From the NCBI GenBank assembly GCA_014529385.2, contig CM043964.1, positions 103,618,587 to 103,682,586 of the forward strand: a DNA stretch of 64,000 bases, read 5' to 3'. The DNA comes from Adiantum capillus-veneris (lineage: Eukaryota > Streptophyta > Polypodiopsida > Polypodiales > Pteridaceae). The position numbers and the translations under genes were made by a program. The notes beneath the pieces were generated by a model. It had not been told where the DNA came from. It searched no databases and saw only the letters and a list, made by a program, of their open reading frames with translations. Positions 36,931-48,560 of this stretch are shown here, piece by piece; within the stretch, counting starts at the first letter, position 1; each line of letters opens with the position of its first letter.

Positions 36931-38289
36931 CCCATTTCTATTGCTAAAATCAAATATTTACTTCTTTTTACTTTATGTTTATATGTATATTATTTTACTT
37001 TATTATACAATTGTTCAATTAAATATTGTTGTTCAAGAACCTAATATTTCGAATGTATAGGTGTCCTATGAACTTGTCATAGATGCTATTAGCATGCAAA
37101 AGAGTAGGAAAATGAAAGCCTCCATAACCTTCCACGAGCCACACTGTGGGAAGGGTGAACTATTGCACGGCCAAAAACACCTGTGGTAAACATCTATAGA
37201 GATTTATGAAAAACCATTCAAGAATGGAACACACTCAAAATTATGAGAAATAAGGGACATCATGACAAATATCATATTGTGGAGATGTCCATAGAGTATC
37301 CATAGACAAAAAACAGATGAAGGATGAAAGAGTTGTGGCCGCTCGAAGTCAAGGGTGCACTCTTTCTTGCTCAAAAATGATCTCTCTGGAAGTTTTGCAA
37401 GTGTTGCAACTATTAAAATGAGGGATTTCTTATATTTTATCCCCAATATTTTTCTCTATCTTCTTAGCCGACAAGGTTCTCTCCTCAAGCATCTTTTGAT
37501 TGGGTCCTTTTAGGCCTTTTCTAGGAAAAAATGAGTTGTCGGTGACCCTTTGACCAAGGAATTGGGTGGGGACATGTGGATGGGGACCAAAATTAGTGTC
37601 TAGGCACCTATCTAGGCAGTGTGAACTCCCAAAATGCACCATCTTCCTCCCCATGAGCCCACAAGCCCCCATAGCCAAGCCTTGAGAGAGCTCCTCTCCC
37701 TTTGATACACTTATAGTGGACACCCAATGTGCCCTATATACCCCCCACTTTCTCTTTTCCTCTTCTCATGTGGGATAATCTCCCCACCACATGGAAACCT
37801 CCTCCTCATTCATCCCAAGACAAAAACATTCTAGCTCTCTCCCTAAGTATAAGAACTTCTTAGACAACTTTCCTCATATCATAACTTGCTGCTCTGGTCA
37901 CCGCATGACGCACTGTAACACACTGCTCGAAGCCCATCACCTTGGATATCTCTAGAAATGTAAAATTTCATCATTTCTAATATTAAGACCCTCAAGCTGG
38001 CCCAATTTATTTTGTTGCATGCACCTACCATCACCTTTTAAGTTGAGACCGTCCACTTCTAATGCCCATAATTCATGATGTACAAGTTCGATTCACGAGC
38101 TATAAAGCACGGCTAAAAATACTTATTAAAAACCATGTTCTGGAGACTTGATCAACCCAAAACATCAGCACCCAAGCTTGGAAAAATCACACCTTTGTAC
38201 ACGAACGTTTATAGGACCACTTCCAAAACTTGTAGGGCTATGTACACATATATACATGAGGCTACTGGGGCAAGTTTTTTGGCATGACT
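36931..38289. other. No recognisable gene
   Basis: Short frames only. The stretch directly precedes the hAT pseudogene and may contain its 5' end, but no terminal inverted repeat could be identified by eye. Confidence 0.4.
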
Positions 38290-38758
38290 TAGCGACTTTA
38301 TGCTCATCCAAAAAATGCATGACAGTGCCAATGATTTCTCTAAAAACATAAATGTGGCTACCTCTAGTCGCCCATTGGCTGGTGGTGAAGTATCAAACAA
38401 TGGAGCTTCCAATAAAGGGAAGCACAAGCCCGTCAGTGGTAAGGTGCCAGGGCCAGAGTGGCAATTTTCTATGAATGTAAGATCATTTATAGATTGATGT
38501 TGAAAATTATGTGGCAAAGAAAAGTCAGGAGGTGCACCTCGTATTAGGGAACACTTCCTTGGATGAGGAAATGGAACAACTAATAGGTCTAATGGAGGCA
38601 AAGAGTGCTACAAAATCCTTGAGAGATTTGTTAGGAGGTGTAGCCAATGCAAGGCAACCTAAAATACTGACTCCAAGTCTTTATGCTTTAGAGCACCAAG
38701 GGAGTGCTACCTCAACACAAGGTGGAAAAAATAGTGGTGCACCCTCTCCATGCCGGCC

Positions 38759-38826
<68 letters not shown>

Positions 38827-40470
38827 AAGAGCTAGAACTCAAGATGGATCACCCGAGTACCAATTTGAAATACATAGAATAAGTCAAGTATGTCTAGAGC
38901 AAAGATTTTGATCAGCTTCTCTTGAAGAGGCACAATATGCTCTTGCACAAGCAGTCTATTTTACAGGCGGTTCTATGTTGATCGTCACACGAGAGTCATG
39001 GAAGCATGCATGGAAGAAAATTGGTGAGTATGGGCCTGGTTTTTCCCCTTCATCATATCATCAAATGCACACAACCTTCTTGGATAATTGCTTTGTAGAC
39101 ACCCAAAAAGGAGTTGATAGATTGACTTTGAAATCAATTGATAAAACATGATGCACTATAGTCAGTGATGGTGGTCAAATGTCCAGCATAGACCACTGAT
39201 TAATGTGATGCTATTCTGTCCTCAAGGGGAGTGCTTTATTACATGGATTGACAGCTCGGGTGATATAAAGTCAGGGAGTTAATAGCCGATATAATCACAC
39301 AAAAAATTCATCAAGTTGGTGTCCAAAATGTAGTACAAGTGACAATGGACAATGCCAAAAATTGCAAAGCAGCAGGTCGTCTCTTGGAGGAGCACTTTCC
39401 TAGCTTGTACACGTACGTTTGGTTGCAATGCACATAGCTTGAATCTTGTGTTGCAGGATTGATATAAGAAAGACGCCATTGATTGGTTCAAAATCATTAT
39501 AGATAAAGCAAGGAAGGTGGTGAATTTTATTTTGAAGAGACAACATGTGGTGGTAGACATGTATCAACAATGTATGTCCACAATATTGAAGCTTCCATGT
39601 GAAACTAGACTTTACACTAACTTCTACAGTGTGGAGAGTCTTTTGCAAAATAAAAATGCTATTTTGGAGACATTTGTTTGTGCTGGCTTTTATGAGTGGG
39701 AAGAAGAGCAACCAGAACGAGTAAAAACAAAGGTTCACAGGCTATGTCTAATGTTGGGGACACATACTTGCTGATTGATGAGGCCTGTGAAGGGGTTGGT
39801 GCGCAGAGCCCACTACACAGTGTTTCTTTTTTTCTTGATCCAGAGTACTAGAACATGGATTGTGATGAATTAGATGAGGAGGTGATTGAAGAATTCTATG
39901 ATGGGGTAAGTAGTTTCTACATCAATCCAGATGATCAAGTTTAATCAATCACTGACCTGACAAAGTACAGGTTAAAGAATGGCCTTTTCAATTTAGAGTT
40001 TGTGCAAAACCTTGCATTGGAATAACCAACATGGAGATGGTGGCTCATGAACGATGCTTTAGTGCCTACATTGTGTCTATTGGCTGTTAGGGTTCTTACA
40101 CAATGTGCTGCCAATTCAAGTTCCGGGAGAAACTGAAGTACATACAACTATGTATACTTGACTATTGGTAATCGGCTTCTTAGTGATCGAGCCAAGAAAT
40201 TGGTTTATCTTTATTGAAATCACAGGCTACTTAGCAATATTCAATCAGAAAGTTATGAAGAAGATAGACCACGGTGGCCTGTGGATATGGATGTAGATCA
40301 CCATGAGCAAGGGGAAGAGGTGACAGTCAAAGATCTTGAATTTTGTGATCTTGGTGGATGTTTGTTGCTTGAATTGAATATGAACCTTGAGGTGGATGAT
40401 TTTTCTCCTACTCGGTAACAAAGGGCATTGCGGAGCAACATTGTAAACATAGATAGCATTGTAGGTTAAC
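38290..40470 (+). pseudogene. hAT-family transposase pseudogene (BED, DUF659, hAT dimerisation)
   Basis: Transposase of an hAT DNA transposon, decayed over several frames. In order: a BED-type zinc finger (KLCGKEKSGGAPRIREHFLG, 38503-38562); a CA microsatellite (38760-38822); a segment EAQYALAQAVYFTGGSM...WKKIGEYGPGFSPSSYHQM (about 38921-39070); the DUF659 core with WSNVQHRPLINVMLFCPQG (about 39173-39230) and NVVQVTMDNAKNCKAAGRLL (about 39328-39387); a TRLYTNFYSVESLLQNKNA segment (39606-39662); and the C-terminal dimerisation domain PTLCLLAVRVLTQCAANSSS (about 40068-40127) and NRLLSDRAKKLVYLY. Many stops and frameshifts exclude activity. Terminal inverted repeats were not found. Confidence 0.88.
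38760..38822. repeat. (CA)31 microsatellite inside the hAT pseudogene
   Basis: About 31 CA units between the BED finger and the DUF659 domain of the transposase frame. Confidence 0.97.
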
Positions 40471-41003
40471 ACTTCATTGAGGTGCATAACATTTGAATGT
40501 AAACCCTTTTTTTGTGGCTTGTGGCTTGTGGGGCAAGTGCCAATGCATATCTTAGCTCCTCTCGTGATATTGTGACTGTTTCACTTTGAATATCCACTAT
40601 GCTATTATTGGGGGCTCTACTGCTAAAGTCCACTTGCTCATTTTGAATAAATTGGACGTATAACATCTTTGCAAACCACAAGGGACAATCTATGTGGTTT
40701 AGTGTACTCCTCGTGCATGCAAGGTATATAGCTTCAACATGAATGCAAATGTCTAGCACAACACACTTATCTAGCTTCCATCTTCCCTTGCGAGTAGAGA
40801 ATTCAGACACATTTGGCCATGCTTCCTTGACCATCTCTCTGGTGACATCTTTGTTGATGTCTTTCCATTTCTTGCCATTTACAGACGCCCACTCACTGGT
40901 CCTTGCAAAAATTCTTGCTTGGTAATTTACGTTAGTTACATCTGCAAGTGCATGCAAGCGATCATATGCTTTTTTAGATCTCTTCGCTTGTCCATACCTA
41001 GAA
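40466..41003 (-). pseudogene. Unrecognised exon-like coding region
   Basis: An uninterrupted minus-strand frame of about 178 codons from near 41003 to 40466, preceded by an acceptor-like TGTTTGTTCTAG. The product begins YGQAKRSKKAYDRLHALADV and contains KDINKDVTREMVKEAW, CVVLDICIHVEAIYLAC and HIDCPLWFAKMLYVQF. The composition is that of a normal folded protein but no family is recognised. It lies downstream of the kinase-like pseudogene on the same strand and could be its last exon, though it shows no kinase C-lobe motif. Its open length suggests younger decay than its neighbours. Confidence 0.45.
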
Positions 41004-41094
41004 CAAACACATTTACACTATGTCAATGTGTGGTAGAACTTAAGTTTGCATCACAGATACAATTGAAAATCTAGTGGTACACCTTGGTTTAAGC

Positions 41095-41470
41095 TACCAC
41101 AACACACCACATTCTGTATTAATCACTTTGCACCATGAGTCCATAATTATAAAAAGAATTTACTTGTGAATATAGTGTCCAAATTTCAACAAAAAACTAT
41201 AACAACACACCACATTCTGAATTGGTATCTTTGCACCATGATGCCATTATTATAAGAAGAATTTACTTGCAAATAGATTCCCAGATTGCATTAGAAAATA
41301 TCACAATACACCACATTTTGTATCAATCCTTTGCTCTGTCATTATAAAAAGACCTTAGTTTTGAATATAGATTCCAAAAATAAACAAAAAATATACGACA
41401 CACCACATTGTGTATTAGCTTCTTTGCACCATGACTCCATCATTATAAAAGGTTATAGAATTATTTTGAT
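41095..41470. repeat. Tandem repeat, about 100 bases, four copies
   Basis: CACCACATT recurs at 41104, 41208, 41309 and 41401. Each unit also has a version of CTTTGCACCATGACTCCAT and ATTATAAAAAGA. It begins exactly where the kinase-like frame loses homology, so it lies in an intron or interrupts the gene. Confidence 0.85.
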
Positions 41471-42345
41471 GTGTGCATGTGCCATGGTCTTCACCAGAGC
41501 ATCCATAAAAGAAGCTGCCCAATTGAGAATATGCTTGCACATCTCTAACTCTTGCTCTGTGGGAGGGAATCTATGATCTTCTTTTTGAGCCGCCAGTATG
41601 TTAGAAAATTTGCCTTTGGGTGGTGGAACACACTCTAACATGTCACCTAGATCCATTCCATTGAAGCGAGGAAAAATGAGGGACCATTTCTCTTAGTGTG
41701 TTTTTGTTATGCATCTAACAATTCCCATGTGGAACAATTGCACGCTTGCCTCTAGAGCAAAATATTGGTGTCTCTCTGTCTATGTTGCATCTCCTTTGAA
41801 GTCTTTGAGGACATACTGCACTTCTGATGGCAACCAAATGACTCCTTCGATTGTGTACTCTGACACAACTCCGTAGCATCCTTTCTCAAGATTTTGACGA
41901 AGTTTGATAGCTTCGGGTGTGAGGTTAACACCAATGGCACACTGGGACATAAACGGGTGCGTAATAAATTCTCACAGTTCGTCAGAGCTTCTATATCTGA
42001 TCTTCCTACTACTGCATCTTGAGAAGACGCTGCTAAATGAAAGATGGATCTAGCTTTGTGGATATAGACATCTTGAGCATCAATATTGCGTGCTCTTTTT
42101 GACTTTTACCTCTCTACACGCCATATATTAGTCCAATGCTGCAGCTTGGCTAGATCTACATCCACTGGTGCATCAACACCCAAGTCTCTCAAGCATTGTG
42201 TCATATTGCTCACAATACTTTCTATTAGCCTACAGATAGCCTTTGCATCTACAGTTGAGAGGTGTGTTTCATGGCTGACAATCCTCCTTGCACACCTCAT
42301 GTTCATGAACCAAAAACTTATTACACATGTTGAACATGTGATCAT
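41453..42345 (-). pseudogene. Kinase-like pseudogene, paralogue of the 62.8 kb gene
   Basis: Minus-strand copy of the same family as the gene at 62784-64000. The N-terminal domain (42345 to about 41950) contains SNMTQCLRDLGVDAP and QDAVVGRSD, aligning with GNMKVCCRDLKEDIP and QDAQASLGGRSD. After one frameshift near 41940 the kinase N-lobe follows: EKGCYGVVSEYTIEG (glycine loop and the shared YTI-G), YVLKDFKG (ATP-binding Lys), FHMGIVRCI and IFPRFNGMDLGDML. It ends in ALVKTMAHAHIKIIL at 41453, where the catalytic loop HxDLHxxN would be expected but is lost. In-frame stops lie at 42108-42106 and twice between about 41800 and 41690. An older, truncated paralogue. Confidence 0.75.
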
Positions 42346-42398
42346 CCTCTAGCTCGAAGTGCTTCTAAGACGCCAGAGGAAAGAGAAACAGACACACA

Positions 42399-42415
42399 CA
42401 CACACAGTGAGCGAG

Positions 42416-42470
<55 letters not shown>

Positions 42471-42567
42471 AAGAGACAGAGAGAGGGAGAGAAGGGAGAG
42501 ATAATGAGAAAGAGGGAAGGGATAGAGAGACAGAAAGAGAGAAGGGATAGAAGGAGAGAGAAATAGA

Positions 42568-42629
<62 letters not shown>

Positions 42630-42711
42630 AAGAGAGGGAGAGATAGCAAGAAAAGAGAGAGAGAAAGAGATGGAGGGATAGATAAAAAGAAAGAGATGGA
42701 GAGATAGATAA

Positions 42712-42754
<43 letters not shown>

Positions 42755-42784
42755 CATGGAGAGATAGAAAGAGGGAGCGAGGGA

Positions 42785-42851
<67 letters not shown>

Positions 42852-42855
42852 CATG
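42399..42855. repeat. Long compound (GA)n microsatellite
   Basis: About 450 bases of GA repeat with AAAGA, TAGA and GGGA variants, preceded by a short (AC)n. All long frames here are repeat artefacts. The stretch 42856-43388 shows one weak minus-strand frame (43341-42940) starting MEEALDRKFVGGSHGE in good initiation context, with no recognised domain. Confidence 0.95.
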
Positions 42856-43388
42856 AGTATACATATGTAGTTGTTTGCAAGATCACATACACAAACAGCT
42901 CGCGGACAAGACGTTCCTAAAGTCCCTTGCGTTTTTTTCCTAAAATTGATGTGGACTTTGGAAACAGCTTGTGTGCAAGTCATTTGGTGCATGTGAGCTT
43001 ACAAGGAGATAAAGAGAAATGGGTGTAAGCGAACCGTTTTGTGGTTTGTGTAGTGCGGGTTTGCTTTTTCTTTTGTATAGTGATTTGAAAAAGAACTTCT
43101 TTACGTAAAAACGATGGAATTCAACAGTAACTTTCTGCTCTCTTCTCCTTACCTTCTCTATCTCTCTATCTCTCTTCCTATCTATCTCTCTCTTTCTCCC
43201 CACGCACATGGCATTAAAATGGCAATCTTTCAACGATGCCGTACCTCCGACAGAAATAGCTTCATATACTAAGGCCATCTTGGCTTTCACATGTTCTCCA
43301 TGACTCCCTCCCACAAATTTTCTGTCTAGTGCCTCTTCCATAATTTGTTGAGGGGGCTACACTAATTAGCCTCGTACATTAATGCATG

Positions 43389-44144
43389 CTAAATGCCTTT
43401 ACAGTGTGGTTTCCAAAAGAGGCTACTCCCGGGCCATCTCCAAGCATCCCATTCAAAGTTGGATTCAAAAATTGGCATCACCACCTTATCAAGCTCTTTA
43501 ATCACCCTATAGACTAGTAAGATCTCAAACCCATCTAGTTGAAATTGGATGGCTAAAGAGTGAGCAATTTTCCAGCACTTCTTGTTGCCATGCCAGAATT
43601 GCTCTAGTCGAACAAGCTCCTTATTATTCACCTTCCTGTCCATTTCTATCCAGTAAGGGCTTTGGGGCGGCCCCAATATTTCAGAGAGCCAAGGGGACCA
43701 TTGCAATATGGATTTCTTAAAGTATTTGGTTACTTCCCCCCATTCCAAAGCCTCAGCAGCACTTTTGCACTTCCTCATTAGCTCCCCTGAGAGTCCACCC
43801 GATCTAAGATAAGACCACTTTGGGGCGAGAAGTTTTCCGTGCATCACAACCCCCTTCCACTTTCCCCCTTTCGATCCCAGTTTTGCTACATCAAGCATTT
43901 CCTTGGTCGTGATAGCCCAAGCTTGATCCGGTTAAAGTGTACAACTAGAGAAGCTCTTTTTTTTTTCTTTTTTCAAGTCTCTTACCCACCCTTTAAAAGG
44001 ATGTGAACATAATATTGAAAGGGCTTTTTGCCAATGTTGTTTTTCTTGCCATTGGAGCTTTTTTGCTCTTGGAGTTTTTGCCGAGGGTGGTGCCGGCAGG
44101 CAATTGGTTGTACATGGTTGTGTATATGCAAGGAAAGTCATCAT
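43389..44144 (-). pseudogene. Unrecognised Trp-rich protein fragment
   Basis: One minus-strand frame of about 250 codons from 44144 to 43389 with a single TAA at 43934-43932. The product is Trp-rich (KGGKWKGVVMHGKLLAPKW, ILQWSPWLSEILGPPQSPYW, EQFWHGNKKCWK, FEWDAWRW) and basic, and looks like a real folded protein. No family is recognised. A region of a LINE polyprotein between reverse transcriptase and the C-terminal zinc finger was considered but not supported. Confidence 0.45.
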
Positions 44145-44509
44145 TATTGTCTCTTGGCATCATTCCCCCTTCTCTTCTCTGCTTGTGTGCGTGTGTTTTT
44201 GGGCGTGTGTCAGTGTGTGTGCCCCTAGAGGTTTGTCCTCCAAAGGGAGATAGAGAGAGGTTGTGTGCATGTGGAAGGTTGTGAATTGGTAAGAGCAGAA
44301 TGACTTGGTTTATTTGATGCGTTGTAGAGCATGCGTGCGTATGGTTGTGTGCAGGCGGTGGTTTGCTTGCGGATATTGTCGAGTCTTGGAGGTGAACTCT
44401 AGTGGATTAGGGCGGTGTGTATACCTTGGGCTATAGTGAAGCATTGTGTTGTGTGCTGGGTGTGTTTCCCTTTCCCCCTCTCTAATGTAAAATTTTCAAG
44501 TTTTTTTTG

Positions 44510-44985
44510 GTAGAAAACATCATGCCTCAACTCGATGTAGTATAACCCCCCTTACAAATTTTTGAGATTTCCCTTGAAAAGTCTAATTTGCCTTTAAGCA
44601 CTCAAAAATACGTAGGTTTAGAGCAATCGCACCTACAAATTTGGAGATTCACCTTTGAACTCCAAGTCAACCCAAAGGCAAGAGAACTTGGAAAGCTCAA
44701 ATAAATCTACCGTAAAAACCTTCAAAAATACCCAAGAGTTGCTGGAGTTGCCTCTCGTCATCCCCCTTTGCCGTTTGTTGAGGTCCACTCCTGCCTTGGG
44801 CTTGCACACCTTCTACCTTGGATTCGTCCGATCGAACTTTCCAAATTACGTAAAATCCCCAGTTTGTTGATTCTCAATTTTGATGTTGATTGTCGATTCA
44901 TGATTCTACATTGCAAATTTTGTCGATCGTCCGCTTTGTCAATTGCTAATTGTAAGACCAATGCTTATTCTCCCTCTCCTCTCTG
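44510..44985. repeat. Inverted repeat, left arm
   Basis: About 475 bases that reappear inverted at about 47165-47640. Matching landmarks: CTCAACTCGATGTAGTATAA / CTCAACTTGATTTAGTGTAA, CACCTTTGAACTCCAAGTCA / CACCTTTGAGATCCAAGTCA, and TTTGCCGTTTGTTGAGGTC in both. The plus-strand frames at 44655-45022 are mirrored by the minus-strand frame 47407-47165, which confirms the homology. Confidence 0.85.
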
Positions 44986-44987
44986 TA

Positions 44988-45019
44988 GTGTTGGTGTGAG
45001 AGCCCTCTCACACCAACAC
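44988..45019. repeat. Perfect hairpin with a second half-copy
   Basis: Arms GTGTTGGTGTGAGAG (44988-45002) and its exact complement (45005-45019) around a 2-base loop, inside a CT-rich tract. A further GTGTTGGTGTGAGAG occurs near 45064. Confidence 0.9.
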
Positions 45020-45029
45020 TAGAGAGAGC

Positions 45030-45178
45030 CCTCTCACCCTCTCTCTCTCTCTCTCTCTCTCTAGTGTTGGTGTGAGAGCCCTCTCATTGTCTCTCTCTCT
45101 CTCTCTCTCTATGTGACACATACACACACTCACTCACACAAGCTATAGTGAATGGCACTCTCTCTCACTCACACATGT

Positions 45179-45247
<69 letters not shown>

Positions 45248-45323
45248 ATGAATAGCATAGACCATTCTCTATTTCTCAGTCCTCTCACTCACACACAAAA
45301 GCTAACAATCAACAATGTTGTGT

Positions 45324-45359
<36 letters not shown>

Positions 45360-45362
45360 TCA

Positions 45363-45400
<38 letters not shown>

Positions 45401-45405
45401 GTGTT
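45030..45405. repeat. Cluster of CT and CA microsatellites
   Basis: CT tracts at about 45039-45061, 45089-45109, 45178-45215 and 45326-45347, with CA tracts at about 45215-45244 and 45370-45397. Frames through them are artefacts. Confidence 0.95.
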
Positions 45406-45879
45406 TAAGACATCCACAACACATCGCTAAAATCTAAATCATCGAGATCACTGCACTTCATGCAAGGAATGCAAATGTGGAAGGCCTTTAAACAACACTC
45501 CAACACCTCAGCAAATGGCACGTCACTTTGTGTATGACAACGCTCCAACACCTTAGCAAATGGCACTTCACTTTGTATCTCATACACACAGAGGCAATGG
45601 GTCTCTCTCTCTCTCATACACACATAGTGCAGACATATAGACAAAACATGGATGTGCATGAAATTATTGGTCTTCGAGTATCAAATTCGAAGATCATTTA
45701 TGATATGGAAAGTCCCTGCAAGTGTACAGAGGAAGGTGTGTTAAGCGACACATGGAGAGAAGTTCTTTATGGCCTTCAAAATGCAAAGTAAATACACCCT
45801 TCAAATGGCTTTCAAAAACAAAAGTAAACAAAAGTCCCCTCTAAAATTTGAGGGCTGGAGTGAAACTTCATGGCTAAAT

Positions 45880-46140
45880 AGTTTGCTTGCTTTACATTGT
45901 CACGACTGAAAGTCTTTTCATATTCTATCACATTAGTACTTATCTTTCACTTTTGCAATTCAAATTGATTTTTTTTTAAAGTTTTCTTTGAAATGAAGGA
46001 GATGGCTGTTTTTTTATTTTACAGTGTCAGGACTCAAAAGTCTTTTCATTTTTTACCACATTAATACTTACCTTTCACTTTTGCATTTCAAATTGAATTT
46101 TGTTAAAGATTTTCTTTGAAATGAAGCAGAGTGTGACATG
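45880..46140. repeat. Tandem duplication of about 125 bases
   Basis: The segment with AAAGTCTTTTCAT, ACCTTTCACTTTTGCA, TTTCAAATTGA and TTTTCTTTGAAATGAAG occurs twice in succession, first near 45890 and again near 46015. Confidence 0.8.
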
Positions 46141-46248
46141 TGGAGGGTCTCTACTTCCTTGAAAATATTAAGTTGCATTATATATAGTATAGATTCTATA
46201 GATACATACACACATATTTATAATTTACACACACACACAAATATATAT

Positions 46249-46256
<8 letters not shown>

Positions 46257-46340
<84 letters not shown>
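46257..46340. repeat. (AT)42 microsatellite
   Basis: About 42 uninterrupted AT units inside the inverted-repeat core. Confidence 0.97.
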
Positions 46341-46342
<2 letters not shown>

Positions 46343-46796
46343 ATGCATTCTTTTTATTTTACATTTTTTTTTCACATCCTCACATGGCTTGACTTTCTTG
46401 CATTCTATAACTTAATTCTAGTCAATATTTGGGAAAGTCCCTTTTATTAAGCGGCCATTGGCTAAGTTTCCTTCTCACAAAGAAGTAAACTGGAAATACT
46501 AGGAACAATTTAAAATTTGCATGATTGTTAAACTATTTTCTCATATATTTCATTGGATTTTCTTCACATTACCATGGTTTGCAACCAGCTAGTCTCGATT
46601 ATTAATTGGCTCAAGGCTATGCTGAGGCAATATTTCTCAAACACGAAATTTCCAATTGAGCTCAACCTAATGATTTTATCCATTTCTTATTGTTTTGGAA
46701 AGCCACCGTGACCCTTTCACTTGTTTTTGAAAATCATTTGAAGAGTGGCTTTGATAGGAGTCCAACAATTTGTTATGGATGTCTTGCACACATTAT

Positions 46797-46802
46797 GTGT
46801 GT

Positions 46803-46846
<44 letters not shown>

Positions 46847-46899
46847 TAGAGAGAGAGAGAGAGAGAGAGAGCACAATTCACTAGAACCTATGTGAGTGA

Positions 46900-46970
<71 letters not shown>

Positions 46971-47026
46971 CACAATTCACTAGAACCTATGTGAGTAAGT
47001 GTGTGTGTGTGTGTGTGTGTGTGTCC

Positions 47027-47066
<40 letters not shown>

Positions 47067-47097
47067 AAGAGAGAGAAAACACTAAGCTCTCCTTGGC

Positions 47098-47141
<44 letters not shown>
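46797..47141. repeat. Duplicated (GT)n(GA)n compound microsatellites
   Basis: GT tract, GA tract, then the unique stretch CACAATTCACTAGAACCTA, occurring twice about 105 bases apart (near 46871 and 46971), followed by a third GT/GA set and a long GA tract to 47141. Confidence 0.95.
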
Positions 47142-47144
<3 letters not shown>

Positions 47145-47164
47145 AGAGGCCTCTCATACTGGCA

Positions 47165-47640
47165 CTAGAGAGAGAGGGGAGGGAGAATAAGCATTGGTTT
47201 TACAATCAGCAAAATCAACAAACCAACAATCGATGAAATCCACAATCGAGAATAAAAAATATAAAATTGACATCGAGATCTACATAATAGAGAGTTGAAA
47301 CAATTTGGAAAGTTCAATCGGACAAATACAAAGCAGAAGATGTGCAAGCCCAAGGTAGGAGCAGACCTCAACAAACGGCAAAGGTAGATGACGGGAGGGA
47401 ACTCCAATAATTCTTGGCTATCTTTGAAGTTTTTTACGCTATATTTATTTGAGCTTTGTTAGTGCTCTCGCCTTTGATTTGACTTGGATCTCAAAGGTGA
47501 ATTTCAAAATTTATAAGTGGGATTGCACTAAATCTAGGTTTTCTTGAGCGTTTAAAGATAAATTAGAATTTTTGAGGCAAATCTCAAAATTTTGTAAGAG
47601 GGGTTACACTAAATCAAGTTGAGACATAGTGCTTTCTCCT
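47165..47640. repeat. Inverted repeat, right arm
   Basis: Inverted homologue of 44510-44985. The arms enclose about 2.2 kb that is largely microsatellite sequence. Confidence 0.85.
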
Positions 47641-48301
47641 AAAAACTTAAAAAGCTTGCATATGAGAAATTTTATGGGCAACTTGATTATATTTGAAGGC
47701 TTTTACACTCAATTTCTCTATACTTTGTAGGTTTCATCAGCTTCAAATCTATAATTTAGAGATAAATTCCAAAATCTTCATGTGGAATTACACTAAATTA
47801 AGGATTTTAAAAGCATTGGGCTATACCATACCTTTTTTTCAAGCATTTTAAAGTCAAATTTACTATATTTGAAGATTTTTGCACTAAACTTCTCTGCACT
47901 TTGTAGATTCTCTAAACACTAATTTAAATTCCCAAACCTTTGTAGTATTTTTTAATTAAAAAAATGCTCGTAAGAGCTTGATTTGAATTAACTAAAAAAG
48001 AATACATGTGACCTTGGCATATCCTTTGCACAAGGGTCTCCAACCAATACAACATATGCACACTGTGACCCAAAACGTACACCCGAACACTTTTGCAAGT
48101 ATACTATATTTATATCAAGGATCTATCTTCTTCTTCTTGGCAAGCTGCTTCCTCTTGCATGATAAAAGCCATTCACAATTAGAGATAAGTCTCAAAAAAT
48201 TTAGATGGAATTATAATAAACCTAAGTTTTTTCCTCCAATCGTTGTGGGTGTCCTAACAATCAAATTAAATCTTATGTGTGTGTGGCCCTTCCTATGGAT
48301 G

Positions 48302-48342
<41 letters not shown>

Positions 48343-48560
48343 TGAGTGAGAGAGCCCTTTTTCTTGGAAACCAATTCACTCTCTTTATTTCTTTGCCTTG
48401 GTCTTGCTGCCCCCCCCCCCCTGCCCCCTCCCCTCCCCTTCCAGGCCCTTTCCTTATGTGTCACGTAGCATGGGCCCCTTAGATAAAGTTGAGAAAAATT
48501 GTAGGTGGGACTATACTAAACCTAGGTTTTTGTTGAGCACTCGAGTACACAATAGACTTA
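47490..48560. repeat. Short dispersed repeat family in LTR-like debris
   Basis: Versions of 'AATTTCAAAATTT.TAAGTGGGATTGCACTAAATCTAGG' recur on the plus strand near 47500, 47580, 47770, 48185 and 48490, and inverted at 44540 and 44610. A GA microsatellite is at 48300-48342 and a C11 tract near 48411-48421. No gene is recognised. Confidence 0.6.

Noticed and set aside
38070-38110. tRNA-like GTTCGATTC box
   Set aside because: No matching A box, acceptor stem or cloverleaf could be built around it.
42342-42992. Long overlapping Leu/Ser-rich and Arg/Glu-rich frames on both strands
   Set aside because: They are translations of the GA/CT microsatellite, open only because the repeat lacks stops.
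43389-44144. LINE reverse transcriptase identity for the Trp-rich frame
   Set aside because: No YxDD, no RT blocks and no zinc finger could be seen; left as unrecognised.
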